Assembly (NCBI GenBank): GCA_020637215.1 | Contig: JACJWI010000003.1 | Span: forward strand, 337,997-401,996 | Length of the DNA: 64,000 nt | Source of the DNA: Microthrixaceae bacterium | Lineage (GTDB): Bacteria; Actinomycetota; Acidimicrobiia; Acidimicrobiales; Microtrichaceae | Direction of reading: 5' to 3' | Shown: positions 32,591-41,419 of the stretch, piece after piece | Layout: each line of letters begins with the position of its first letter | Numbering within the stretch: position 1 is the stretch's first letter | Notes under the pieces: model-generated | The model's database searches: none | The model's input: the letters and a program-made list of their open reading frames with translations, nothing else | Told to the model about the DNA's origin: nothing | Translations under genes and position numbers: made by a program

Positions 32591-34231
32591 CTAGAGACCG
32601 ACCGAACGGCCTCCCCCCGGGGGAGGCCGTTGCGCGTCCGCCTCGACCCGGCTGACCACCGGCAGGGTCAGCTGCACCCGGTTTCCCGGCCGTCGCTCCC
32701 CCGGACGGACGGCGGTGAACTCCATGGTGCCGCCCAGCTCGTCGATCAGACCCCGGACGATCGACAGACCCAGGCTGTCGGAGGTCTCGGGATCGAAGTC
32801 GTCGGGGAACCCCGCCCCGTCGTCGATCACCGCCAGACGCAGCACCACCTGGTCGTGGGCCATCACGATGCGGATCCGGCCCCGTTCGCCCGGGTTCAAC
32901 GTCCCGGGCCGGAAGGCGTGGTCCACCACGTTCTGGAGCAGCTCGGTGATGACCACCGCCAGCGAGGTCGCCTCGGGCGACGGCAGCTTGCCGGCCCCTC
33001 CCTCGATGACGAGCTCGACCGGCGTGTCAGGCGAGGTCAGGCCCTCCTCCACCATCCGGACCAGGGACCGCACGACCTCGCCGAAGTCGACGTCGTCGCC
33101 GTCCTCGCGCGACAGCGTCTCGTGGACCAGCGCGATCGAACGGATGCGGCGAACCGACTCCTCGATCGCGGCCTTGGCCGACGGCTCGTGCAGGCGACGG
33201 CCCTGGAGGCGCAGCAGCGACGAGATCGTCTGGAGGTTGTTCTTGACCCGGTGGTGGATCTCCTTGATCGTCGCGTCCTTGGACACCAGCGCCCGATCCC
33301 GCGAGCGCATCTCCGACACGTCGCGCATGAGCACCACCGCGCCGTCGACGCGACCGTCGGTGATGAGCGGGATGCAGCGCAGCACCACGCTGACGTCGTC
33401 ACGCTCCACCTCTTCCACGGTCGGTCGACCGTTGAAGTAGGCGCGGTAGGTCGCGGCGGTCTCGGCGCCGAGCTCGCTGAGGTGCTCACCGATCAGGCGC
33501 CGCTGCACGCCGAGGCGCCGCAGGGCGGACACGGCGTTGGGCGACGCGAACGCGACCCGACCCATCTCGTCGAGCAGCAGCACGCCGTCGCCGACCCGCG
33601 GCCCCCCGGTGGCGATGACCTCCTCTTCGACGAAGGGGAACACGCCGTCGGCGACCATGCGTCCGAGCCGCCGGAACACCCCCAGGTAGACGCTCGCCAG
33701 GTCGCTGGCGTCACGGGCCCCCTCGAGCGACGCCTCGCGGGCCAGGACGGCCACGACGCGGCCCTCGAACCGCACCGGGATCGCGGTGACGCGGATGCGC
33801 TCCCCCAGCCACGGGCTGTCGATGACGTCCTCGCAGATCTCGGACTCGGCCCGGGCCCGGGCGACCAGCGGGCGCTGCGCCGGGCTCATGGTCCGTCCGA
33901 CGACGTCGTCGTTGAACAGGGTCTGACCGGTGTTCGGCCGCACCTGGTTGACGACCAGGTAGCGCTCCGGCCCGGCGTCGGGTGACGGCAGGGCGACGTA
34001 GAGCAGCAGGTCGGCGAACGCGAAGTCGGCCAGCATCCCCCAGCCGGCGACCAGGCGCTTCAGGTGTCGGGACGCCTCCGGGTCGACCGGGGGGACGACC
34101 AGGGCGACGTGCTCGGCTGTGAAGCTCGTCTCGTCGTCGTCGAGCTCCACCTCCTTGGCCGCGGCCAAGTCACCGCGCAGGGGCGGCCCCGGCATCCACG
34201 ACCGCGCTCCCGTGCCCTCGGTGTCGTCCAT
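32591..34231 (-). CDS. pdtaS: PdtaS-like sensor histidine kinase
   Basis: The 546-residue soluble kinase has an N-terminal GAF-like domain (about residues 30-185), a PAS domain (GVLLLDEMGRVAFASPNAVSALRRLG), then HisKA_2 with the phosphorylated histidine in KEIHHRVKNNLQTISSLLRLQ near residue 326. An HATPase domain follows (VITELLQNVVDHAF, VIDDGAGFP, SLGLSIVRGLIDELGG). This order and the convergent whiB gene match mycobacterial PdtaS, which phosphorylates the ANTAR antiterminator PdtaR. No PdtaR gene is in the window. A terminator-like hairpin lies in its last codons. Confidence 0.9.
   Translation of the reverse strand: MDDTEGTGARSWMPGPPLRGDLAAAKEVELDDDETSFTAEHVALVVPPVDPEASRHLKRLVAGWGMLADFAFADLLLYVALPSPDAGPERYLVVNQVRPNTGQTLFNDDVVGRTMSPAQRPLVARARAESEICEDVIDSPWLGERIRVTAIPVRFEGRVVAVLAREASLEGARDASDLASVYLGVFRRLGRMVADGVFPFVEEEVIATGGPRVGDGVLLLDEMGRVAFASPNAVSALRRLGVQRRLIGEHLSELGAETAATYRAYFNGRPTVEEVERDDVSVVLRCIPLITDGRVDGAVVLMRDVSEMRSRDRALVSKDATIKEIHHRVKNNLQTISSLLRLQGRRLHEPSAKAAIEESVRRIRSIALVHETLSREDGDDVDFGEVVRSLVRMVEEGLTSPDTPVELVIEGGAGKLPSPEATSLAVVITELLQNVVDHAFRPGTLNPGERGRIRIVMAHDQVVLRLAVIDDGAGFPDDFDPETSDSLGLSIVRGLIDELGGTMEFTAVRPGERRPGNRVQLTLPVVSRVEADAQRPPPGGGRSVGL
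32605..32631 (+). terminator. GC-rich terminator hairpin after whiB
   Basis: Perfect 12-bp arms AACGGCCTCCCC and GGGGAGGCCGTT flank a 3-base loop 30 bases after the whiB stop, inside the last codons of the convergent kinase gene. There is no long T tract, so efficiency is uncertain, but the position suits both genes. Confidence 0.55.
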
Positions 34232-34319
34232 CAGCGGCGCTCCGTCCCTGTTCGTGGTCCGCGTGTTCGCGGTCGGCGTGTTCGCGGTCGGCGGCCCCGT
34301 CGCCCGGGGTCGGTCCGGG

Positions 34320-35518
<1,199 letters not shown>

Positions 35519-35519
<1 letters not shown>

Positions 35520-36544
35520 CAGAACCCCAACTCCTCGCCCAGGCCCTCGGCGATGCGGGCCGTGGCGCGCACCCCGTGGGAGCGGTGGAACAGGTACGGC
35601 AGGTAGAGCACGGGCAGACCGGCGGGCAGACCGTCCCGGAGTCGGTCGAGGTGCGGCACCCGGCTGCGGCGCAGGCTGACGGCCAGCTCCGCGCCGTCGA
35701 GCACCTCGTCGACGCCGGCCGCGTCGTCGTCGGCCACATCATGGTCGGCCACGTCGTCGGGAGCTCCCGTGCCTGCGGCCACACGACCGACCCGGGCCGA
35801 CAGCGCGGCGACACCGTCGGGCTTGCGGAGCCGTTCGAAGACCTCCTCCTCGGCGCGGCCGAACAGCTCGGGAAGGACCCGGTTGACGACCACCGACGCG
35901 ACATCGATCTCGGTCTCGCCCCGCAGCCGCTCGATGAGCTCGAGGGTCTCCAGCACCGGCATCTCCTCGGGCACGGTCACCACCACCACTCCGGTCGTGT
36001 CGGCGTCGGTGAGGATGTCGATCATCCAGTCGGTCTGGCTCCTGACGAGTCCGACCTTGACCAGGTCGTTGATGGCGACCGGCGCGGCGAGCTGGCCGAC
36101 GACGTGACCGGTGGCCGAGGCGTCGACGACCACCAGGTCGTAGTTGCGCTCGCGGACCTCCCATGTGAACTTGCCGACCGTCAGCAGCTCGTTGACCCCC
36201 GGCGCGGCGTTGGCGACGAACTCGAAGGTGCGCGCCAGCGGGCCCATCTTGGCCAGCAGCGGCAGCTTGAGGTTCAGCCGCATGTACTCCTTGAGCGACT
36301 CCTCGGTGTCCATCGACATGGCGAAGAGCCGCTTGCGCACCTCGGTCGGCTGGAAGCGCAGAGGTCCGACGCCGAGGAAGTCGGCCAGGTTGCCCTTGGC
36401 GTCGACCTCGCAGACCAGGGTCCGCTTGCCCCTCGACGCCGCGAGCATGGCGATGGCCGACGCGACCGAGGTCTTGCCGACCCCGCCCTTGCCGGTGACG
36501 AAGAGGAGCTTGCGGTCGAGGAGGCCGACCGGGCCGGCGCTCAC
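35519..36544 (-). CDS. ArsA/Get3-type ATPase, first of a pair
   Basis: The 341-residue partner has Walker A GKGGVGKTS at residues 18-26, RTLVCEVDAKGNLADFLG and DLVVVDASATGHVVGQL. An Asp-rich linker (APDDVADHDVADDDAAGVDE) precedes the C-terminal part. I chose GTG 36544 because it places the P-loop at the usual distance. A ten-codon frame (ATG 36573, product MTTAPKAANP) ends in a TGA that overlaps this GTG and might couple translation. The gene lies between DUF3107 and the second ATPase. Confidence 0.87.
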
Positions 36545-36593
36545 GGGTTCGCTGCCTTCGGTGCGGTCGTCATCTCGGTGCGCTCGGTCGCCC

Positions 36594-36830
36594 TCAGGTG
36601 CTGGAGAAGCCGAAGCTCCGACCCTCGTCGGATGAGCCGATCTCCACGTAGGAGATGCGGGCCGACGGGATGCCGACCTCGGCACCCTTGCGGTCGGTCA
36701 GCCACAGGACTCGGGAGTCGTCGGCCAGGACCTCGTCGATGCGAGAGCGCAGCTCGTCACGGTCGACGTCGTCGGCCAGCTGGAGGTCTATCTCCCGGGG
36801 GGAGTGGGTCACGCCGATGCGCACGTCCAC
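36594..36830 (-). CDS. DUF3107 family protein
   Basis: This 78-residue cytoplasmic protein begins MDVRIGVTHSPREIDLQL and ends AEVGIPSARISYVEIGSSDEGRSFGF, matching the actinobacterial DUF3107 family of unknown function. The start is GTG at 36830 with GAAGAGA upstream. It is the first gene of the run DUF3107 - ArsA-like - ArsA-like. The 161-base gap before it contains a family B palindrome. Confidence 0.88.
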   Translation of the reverse strand: MDVRIGVTHSPREIDLQLADDVDRDELRSRIDEVLADDSRVLWLTDRKGAEVGIPSARISYVEIGSSDEGRSFGFSST

Positions 36831-36922
36831 GGATGGGTCTCTTCCTGGTCGTCGGGTTCCGTCGAGTTCGTCGACGGGGCCGCTCGTCGGGGCGACGTGC
36901 GGTGTCGGGCCAGCCTACCGAC

Positions 36923-36976
36923 CCGTTCTGTAGTGCGAGATCCAGGCGTTCGCCTGGATCTCGCACTACAGAACGG
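36923..36976. repeat. 54-bp palindrome, family B
   Basis: Perfect 26-bp arms begin CCGTTCTGTAGTGCGAGATC and are separated by TT. The outer 20 or so bases recur at 40037-40088. It lies between divergent genes and ends 15 bases before the start of the desulfhydrase gene. Confidence 0.95.
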
Positions 36977-36991
36977 TGGTAGGCACCGGGG

Positions 36992-38020
36992 ATGACCGAG
37001 GTCGTCGATCCCGTCGAGGCGCTGGCACGACAGCTGGCGCGACATCCCCGCGAGCCGCTCGCCGATTCACCCACGCCGCTCCGGGCAGCACCTCGCCTGT
37101 CCGAGGATCTGGGGCAGGAGGTGTGGGTCAAGCGGGACGACCTCACCGGTTTCGGCCTGGGCGGCAACAAGGTCCGCAAGCTCGAGTTCCTGCTGGGCCG
37201 GGCCCGCGCCGACGGCTGCGACACGATCGTCACGTTCGGAGCGCTGCAGTCCAACCACGCCCGCCAGACCGCCGCGGCGTGCGCGGCCGGCGGCCTGCGC
37301 TGCGAGCTGATCCTCACCCGTGCGGTCCCCCGCTCCGGCGAGGCGTTCGAGCACGGCGGCAACCTGGCGCTCGACCACCTGTTCGGCGCCACGGTGACGG
37401 TGGTCGATGACGACGACGACGCCATCGCCGCAGCCATCGGCACGCTCCACGAGCGGATCGACGCCCGGGGCGGTGTCGCCCGATGGGTCCCGCCCGGCGG
37501 GTCCGACGCCGTCGGCACCCTCGGCTACGTGGCTGCGGGCGTGGAGCTCGCGGAGCAGATCACCGCCTCGGGACTGACCGTCGACGACGTGGTGGTCGCC
37601 GCGTCGACCGGCGGCACGTACGCCGGGTTGCTGACCGGACTGCGCCTGTCGGGCATCGGCAGCCGACTCCACGGCATCTGCGTGTACCGAGACGCCGAGC
37701 ACACCCGCGACGCGGTCGAGGGGCTGCTCGTCGGCGTGGCCGACCTGCTGGGAACCTCGCCGGTGTCGTTCGACGAGATCCTCCTCGACGACGCCCACCT
37801 CGGAGCCGGCTACGGACTGCCCTCGCCGGGAACCCTCGACGCGATGCGGCTCTTCGCCCGGACCGAGGCACTGGTCCTCGATCCCGTCTACACCGGCAAG
37901 GCTGCCGAGGCGCTCGTCGCCCGGGTGCGCGCCGGGACGCTCGGGCCGGGTGTGACGGTGTTCGTCCACACCGGCGGGGCACCGGCGCTGGGCGCCTACC
38001 CCGACCTCGACCTCGCCTGA
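36992..38020 (+). CDS. D-cysteine desulfhydrase / ACC deaminase family PLP enzyme
   Basis: The 342-residue fold-type II PLP enzyme shows VWVKRDDLTGFGLGGNKVRKLEFLL with the PLP lysine in GGNKVRK, FGALQSNHARQTAAACAAGG (substrate carboxylate loop) and a glycine-rich phosphate loop AASTGGTYAGLL. D-cysteine desulfhydrase releases H2S, pyruvate and ammonia; ACC deaminase opens 1-aminocyclopropane-carboxylate. Tyrosine residues that separate the two activities cannot be judged by eye. It starts at ATG 36992, directly after a palindrome. Confidence 0.88.
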   Translation: MTEVVDPVEALARQLARHPREPLADSPTPLRAAPRLSEDLGQEVWVKRDDLTGFGLGGNKVRKLEFLLGRARADGCDTIVTFGALQSNHARQTAAACAAGGLRCELILTRAVPRSGEAFEHGGNLALDHLFGATVTVVDDDDDAIAAAIGTLHERIDARGGVARWVPPGGSDAVGTLGYVAAGVELAEQITASGLTVDDVVVAASTGGTYAGLLTGLRLSGIGSRLHGICVYRDAEHTRDAVEGLLVGVADLLGTSPVSFDEILLDDAHLGAGYGLPSPGTLDAMRLFARTEALVLDPVYTGKAAEALVARVRAGTLGPGVTVFVHTGGAPALGAYPDLDLA

Positions 38021-38041
38021 CCGTGTCCCCCCGGCCCTGAC

Positions 38042-38097
38042 CCCGTTCTGTTCGTTGGAACACAACGTCAGAGGTGTGATCCAACGAACAGAACGGG
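38042..38097. repeat. 56-bp palindrome, family C copy 1
   Basis: The outer arms CCCGTTCTGTTCGTTGGA (38042-38059) and their complement (38080-38097) are perfect; the inner part has a one-base indel between arms. The centre ACACAACGTCAGAGGTGTG is shared with the copy at 40781. It lies between convergent genes. Confidence 0.95.
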
Positions 38098-38109
38098 AAG
38101 GAAGGGGTG

Positions 38110-38862
38110 TCAGGACGACAGGCGCTGGAAGCGTCGGGCGCTCCACCAGGTCAGAGCGACCGTCACCACCACCGTGCAGACGATCCCCACCGAGATCGCC
38201 CGGGCACCCCAGTCCCCGGCGAACAGCGATCGGGTCCCGTCGAGCACGTAGGTCAGCGGGTTGGCCTGCGACATCTTCTCCAGCCACGCCGGCGCCAACG
38301 TCATCGGCAGGAACACCCCCGACAGCAGCAGCAGCGGCAAGGACACGCCCTGCACGAACGGGGCGAAGGAGTCCTCGTCCTTGAGGATCAGACCCATGGC
38401 GTAGCTCGCCGCGGCCAGGCCCAGGCTGAGCACGCTGACCATGACCACCGACACGACCACTCCCCACCACGACGGCCGCAGCCCGAACGGGATGGCGACC
38501 AGCACGAGGATTACCGCCTGCACCCCGATCGTCACCGTGTTGGACAGCGCCCGTCCGAGGATCAGTGCCGAGCGGTGGGCGGGGGTGACCCGCTGACGTT
38601 CGACCACGCCTTCGCGCAGCTCCTGGATGATGCCGAACCCGGCGAAGCCGGCTCCGAAGATGGTCAACTGCAGCAGCAGTCCGGGCACGAAGATGAGCCA
38701 CGACTCGTCACCGCCGAGCCCGCCGCCGCTGACGTTGGTGAGCAGAGGGCCGAACAGGACGAGGTAGAGGATCGGCTGGGTGAGCCCGAAGAACACCCAG
38801 ACCGGGTTGCGGATGTTGCTGCGTATCTGTCGGTCGTAGATGACCCAGGTCTCGGTCAGCAC
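38110..38862 (-). CDS. ABC-2 type drug efflux permease (DrrB-like)
   Basis: The 250-residue protein has six hydrophobic segments and the ABC-2 motif region LLLQLTIFGAGFAGFGIIQELREGVVERQRVTPAHRSALILGRALSN. The motif GVFLPMTLAPAWLEKMSQANPLTYVLDGTRSLF, typical of DrrB/NodJ permeases, is near residue 185. The GTG start at 38862 has a strong AAGGAGG six bases upstream. It works with the ATPase encoded just before it; an 18-bp tandem repeat lies between the two genes. Confidence 0.92.
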   Translation of the reverse strand: MLTETWVIYDRQIRSNIRNPVWVFFGLTQPILYLVLFGPLLTNVSGGGLGGDESWLIFVPGLLLQLTIFGAGFAGFGIIQELREGVVERQRVTPAHRSALILGRALSNTVTIGVQAVILVLVAIPFGLRPSWWGVVVSVVMVSVLSLGLAAASYAMGLILKDEDSFAPFVQGVSLPLLLLSGVFLPMTLAPAWLEKMSQANPLTYVLDGTRSLFAGDWGARAISVGIVCTVVVTVALTWWSARRFQRLSS

Positions 38863-38885
38863 GGGAGGCCTCCTTCAGTGCGGGC

Positions 38886-38970
38886 GGGATGAGCGGGATG
38901 AGCGGGATGGCTGGGGTCGGCGGGATGGCCGGGGTCGGCGGGATGGCTGGGGTCGGCGGGATGGCTGGGG
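38886..38970. repeat. Tandem repeat between efflux ATPase and permease genes
   Basis: Two 9-bp units GGGATGAGC (38886-38903) are followed by about 3.7 copies of an 18-bp unit, GGGATGGCTGGGGTCGGC (38904-38970), with single-base variants. It fills the 115-base gap between cotranscribed genes and stops short of the permease ribosome site. Copy number is likely to vary between strains. Confidence 0.9.
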
Positions 38971-38977
38971 CGAGCGA

Positions 38978-39979
38978 TCATGAGCCCTCCTCCCGGAGGG
39001 ATCGTCCGGTCATGGCCAGGAAGACGTCGTCGAGGGTCGGCCGGCGAACCTCGACCGCGGTCAGCGGCAGCGATGCCTCGTCGAGCGCCCGCAGCAGCAC
39101 CGGCACCGCGGTGTCGCCCCGTTCCACGGTCAGCACCAGCCGCTCCCCCTCACCCCCGAGGTCCTCGATCGTGCTCGTCCGCGGCGACAGCACGTCGGCG
39201 GCGACCCGCTCGGCGGCTCGCAGGTCGCCGTCGACCGCGACGCTGATCACGTCGCCGGACACCTGGGCCTTGAGGGCATCCGGCGTGTCGTCCGCGACGA
39301 TCGAGCCGTGGTCCATGACGACGATGCGGTCCGCCAGGGCGTCGGCCTCGTCCAGGTAGTGGGTGGTCAACACGATCGTGACGCCACGCTCGTCGCGCAG
39401 CATGCGGATGTAGTCCCAGAGGTTGGCGCGGCTCTGCGGGTCCAGCCCGGTGGTGGGCTCGTCGAGGAACACGAGCTTGGGTTCGTGCACCAGGCCGAGG
39501 GCCACGTCGAAGCGGCGGCGCTGCCCACCCGACATCTCCGACAGGGCCCGGTCCTCGAACCCCTCGAGGCTGAGCGATGGGAGCAGGGCCCGCATGCGGG
39601 CCTGGGCGTCGGCCTTGGACATGCCCTGGAGGCGGGCCTGCACGACGATCTCCTCACCGACGACCGTGCCCGGCGCCGGCACCGCTCCGACCTGGGCGAC
39701 GTAGCCGATGCGCCGCCGGACCTCGCGGGCGTCCCCGGAGACGTCGATGCCGGCGACCACCGCCGATCCGGCGGTCGGCTTCAGCAGGGTGCACAGCATC
39801 CGGAGTGTCGTGGTCTTGCCGGCGCCGTTGGGCCCGAGCAGACCGAGGATCTCGCCGTCACGGACCTCGAAGTCGATCCCCTTGACCGCATCGACGGGTC
39901 CGGTGCGGGTCCGGAAGGTCTGGGTGAGACCCCGCACCTCGATCATCTTCGTCCGGGAGGGCGTGGTGGTGTCTGTCAC
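38978..39979 (-). CDS. Drug efflux ABC transporter ATP-binding protein (DrrA-like)
   Basis: The 333-residue ATPase shows Walker A GPNGAGKTT, signature LSEMSGGQRRRFDVALGL, Walker B LVFLDEPTTGLDP, switch LTTHYLDEADALADR and the C-terminal domain ending RRPTLDDVFLAMTGRSLREEGS, typical of DrrA-family exporters. The GTG at 39979 is preferred; MIEVRGL eleven codons later is an alternative. A perfect TAGTCAA-CC-TTGACTA palindrome 30 bases upstream points to control by the PadR protein encoded next in line upstream. Confidence 0.93.
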   Translation of the reverse strand: MTDTTTPSRTKMIEVRGLTQTFRTRTGPVDAVKGIDFEVRDGEILGLLGPNGAGKTTTLRMLCTLLKPTAGSAVVAGIDVSGDAREVRRRIGYVAQVGAVPAPGTVVGEEIVVQARLQGMSKADAQARMRALLPSLSLEGFEDRALSEMSGGQRRRFDVALGLVHEPKLVFLDEPTTGLDPQSRANLWDYIRMLRDERGVTIVLTTHYLDEADALADRIVVMDHGSIVADDTPDALKAQVSGDVISVAVDGDLRAAERVAADVLSPRTSTIEDLGGEGERLVLTVERGDTAVPVLLRALDEASLPLTAVEVRRPTLDDVFLAMTGRSLREEGS

Positions 39980-40008
39980 ACGGTCACCCTGACACGACCA
40001 CCCCGAAG

Positions 40009-40024
40009 TAGTCAACCTTGACTA
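40009..40024. promoter_or_regulatory. PadR operator at the efflux operon
   Basis: TAGTCAACCTTGACTA is a perfect palindrome with 7-bp arms and a CC centre, located upstream of the efflux ATPase gene. The same sequence with one change lies at the padR start. A shared operator at both genes indicates autoregulation plus control of the pump. Confidence 0.7.
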
Positions 40025-40036
40025 TGTTCTTTCGAG

Positions 40037-40088
40037 CGTTCTGTAGTGCGAGATCCACACGAACACCTGGATCTCGCACTACAGAACG
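40037..40088. repeat. 52-bp palindrome, family B second copy
   Basis: Perfect 21-bp arms (40037-40057 and 40068-40088) begin CGTTCTGTAGTGCGAGATCC as at 36923, around a 10-base loop CACGAACACC. It lies between padR and the efflux ATPase gene, both on the minus strand. Confidence 0.95.
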
Positions 40089-40114
40089 GCTGGGCTGCGC
40101 GACGAGCGGGCGGA

Positions 40115-40744
40115 CTACGGAACCGGCGGGGAGCCGTGACCCGGGGGCGGGCCGTCCTCGGCGAACCAGTAGTCCCCCGCTTCGAGACGGCGCAGGAACG
40201 TCCGACTCCAGGCGATCTCGGCGTCGATGCGGGCCGTGGCGAAGTCGAGGAGCTCACGGACGTGCTCGGGGATCTCCCCGTCGGCGCCGGTCGCCCCGTC
40301 GTGGATCAACGCCCGCTGGAACCGCAGCTGCTCGCCGTCGGCGCCGAGCTGCTGGACCCGGGCCCCGATCGCCGCGATCAGCTCGGCGCGAGGCATGAAC
40401 GGCATGAGGCACAGAGCCGGGATCAGCGGCTCGGCCGCCCGCTCCACCCGCCACCACGCGGCACGCAGCTCGGCCTGGAACACCTTCTCGCCCTCGGCGG
40501 TCACCCGGTAGGACCGCTTGGGCACCCCGCCTCCACCCGCCGCGCCGCCTTCGGGGTCGTCGACGGTCTCGACCAGGCCGTCCTTCTCGAGCGTCTTGAG
40601 TGCCGAGTAGATCGAGCCGGGTTGGATGTTCATCCAGTCCTGCATCCGCCAGCTGAGTAGCTCACGCCGGACGTCGTAGCCGTGGACCGGCCCGAAGATC
40701 CGGACCACGCCGAGGACCAGGAGGCGGGTGCGCGGGGGCGCCAT
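40115..40744 (-). CDS. PadR-family transcriptional repressor
   Basis: The winged-helix domain begins MAPPRTRLLVLGVVRIFGPVHGYDVRRELLSW and includes NIQPGSIYSALKTLEKDGLVETV, the PadR signature. A longer C-terminal domain with Trp residues probably senses ligands. The ATG at 40744 lies six bases after TAGGGT, so the mRNA is likely leaderless; GTG 40747 is one codon upstream. An operator-like palindrome overlaps this promoter. The adjacent target is the DrrAB-like pump, as in LmrR-type systems. A Gly-rich loop (GGAAGGGGVP) sits in the wing. Confidence 0.9.
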   Translation of the reverse strand: MAPPRTRLLVLGVVRIFGPVHGYDVRRELLSWRMQDWMNIQPGSIYSALKTLEKDGLVETVDDPEGGAAGGGGVPKRSYRVTAEGEKVFQAELRAAWWRVERAAEPLIPALCLMPFMPRAELIAAIGARVQQLGADGEQLRFQRALIHDGATGADGEIPEHVRELLDFATARIDAEIAWSRTFLRRLEAGDYWFAEDGPPPGHGSPPVP

Positions 40745-40750
40745 CACCTC

Positions 40751-40770
40751 ACCCTAGTCAACCTTGACCA
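40751..40770 (-). promoter_or_regulatory. padR promoter with PadR operator
   Basis: TAGGGT (40756-40751 on the minus strand) is six bases before the padR ATG. TAGTCAACCTTGACCA at 40755-40770 is one base different from the perfect operator at 40009. The operator overlaps the -10 box, as expected for autorepression. Confidence 0.65.
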
Positions 40771-40780
40771 CCCCGAACAC

Positions 40781-40836
40781 CCCGTTCTGTTCGTTGGATC
40801 ACAACGTCAGAGGTGTGATCCAACGAACAGAACGGG
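40781..40836. repeat. 56-bp palindrome, family C copy 2
   Basis: Perfect 23-bp arms begin CCCGTTCTGTTCGTTGGATC (40781-40803, complement at 40814-40836) around the loop ACGTCAGAGG. It lies between the DksA-like gene and padR, both on the minus strand, 11 bases from the padR operator. Confidence 0.95.
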
Positions 40837-40859
40837 TGGGGTGGATGAGGGGGCGACGG

Positions 40860-41261
40860 TCAGACGAGGCCGCGGCCGCGGGAGCGGGTGGCGGCGCAGT
40901 CCATGCACGTGGCCGCGGCGGGCACCGCCTCCAACCGCTCGGCCGGGATGGCGCGCCCGCAGTCGGTGCAGCGCCCGTAGGTGCCGGCGTCGAGCCGGGC
41001 GAGAGCATCGTCGATCTCGGCGACAGCCCGCTCGGTCAGGGCGTCGACCCGGGCGGTCATGTCCTTCTGCTCAGCCACGACCAGGTGCTCGGTCTCACCC
41101 GATCCGTCCGACACGTCGGAACGGGTCCGGAAGACCTCGGCATCGATGTCGGGGGCGGAGTCGAGCAGCTCGGCACGCAGCGCCTCGAGCGACGCTCGGA
41201 CGGCGGCCGGGTCGATGGAACCGACCATCTCGTCGTCGATGGGATCGCTCTGGGTGTTCAC
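40860..41261 (-). CDS. DksA/TraR-type zinc finger protein
   Basis: The 133-residue protein has a coiled-coil N-terminal half (AAVRASLEALRAELLDSAPD, ERAVAEIDDALARLDAGTYG) and a C4 zinc finger CTDCGRAIPAERLEAVPAAATCMDC. The acidic tip residues that let E. coli DksA act with ppGpp cannot be confirmed. Start GTG 41261 has GGAGG seven bases upstream. Such proteins bind in the RNA polymerase secondary channel; a role here is inference. A family C palindrome follows its start side at 40836 on the other end of the gene. Confidence 0.88.
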   Translation of the reverse strand: MNTQSDPIDDEMVGSIDPAAVRASLEALRAELLDSAPDIDAEVFRTRSDVSDGSGETEHLVVAEQKDMTARVDALTERAVAEIDDALARLDAGTYGRCTDCGRAIPAERLEAVPAAATCMDCAATRSRGRGLV

Positions 41262-41419
41262 GACGGCACCTCCGTCCTCGGCGACGCGCCACAGCCACGG
41301 GGCGCGGTTCGGTGAACGCTCCACTGTACCGTCGGACCCCCGGTGCCCCGGGATGGTTTCCGGATCGGCCCGGCCGTGTCCGTCCGGGCCCTGTCGGTCC
41401 GGGCGACGTGACCTCCGGC

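Noticed and set aside
36541..36573. Ten-codon leader peptide gene before the first ArsA-like ATPase
   Set aside because: The GTGA overlap is suggestive but the frame is too short to separate from chance; it is mentioned under the ATPase only.
36923..36976. Inverted terminal repeats of an insertion sequence
   Set aside because: The two arms are adjacent, with no transposase between them or between any pair of palindromes in the window, and no target-site duplication is visible.
37067..38701. A 544-codon minus-strand frame crossing the desulfhydrase gene and a palindrome
   Set aside because: It runs through a confident PLP enzyme gene on the other strand and part of the DrrB-like permease in another frame, and has no conserved motif.
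38886..38970. Coding repeat protein (MAGVGG repeats)
   Set aside because: The frame is short, has no ribosome site and lies in a gap between cotranscribed genes on the other strand; a non-coding tandem repeat explains it.
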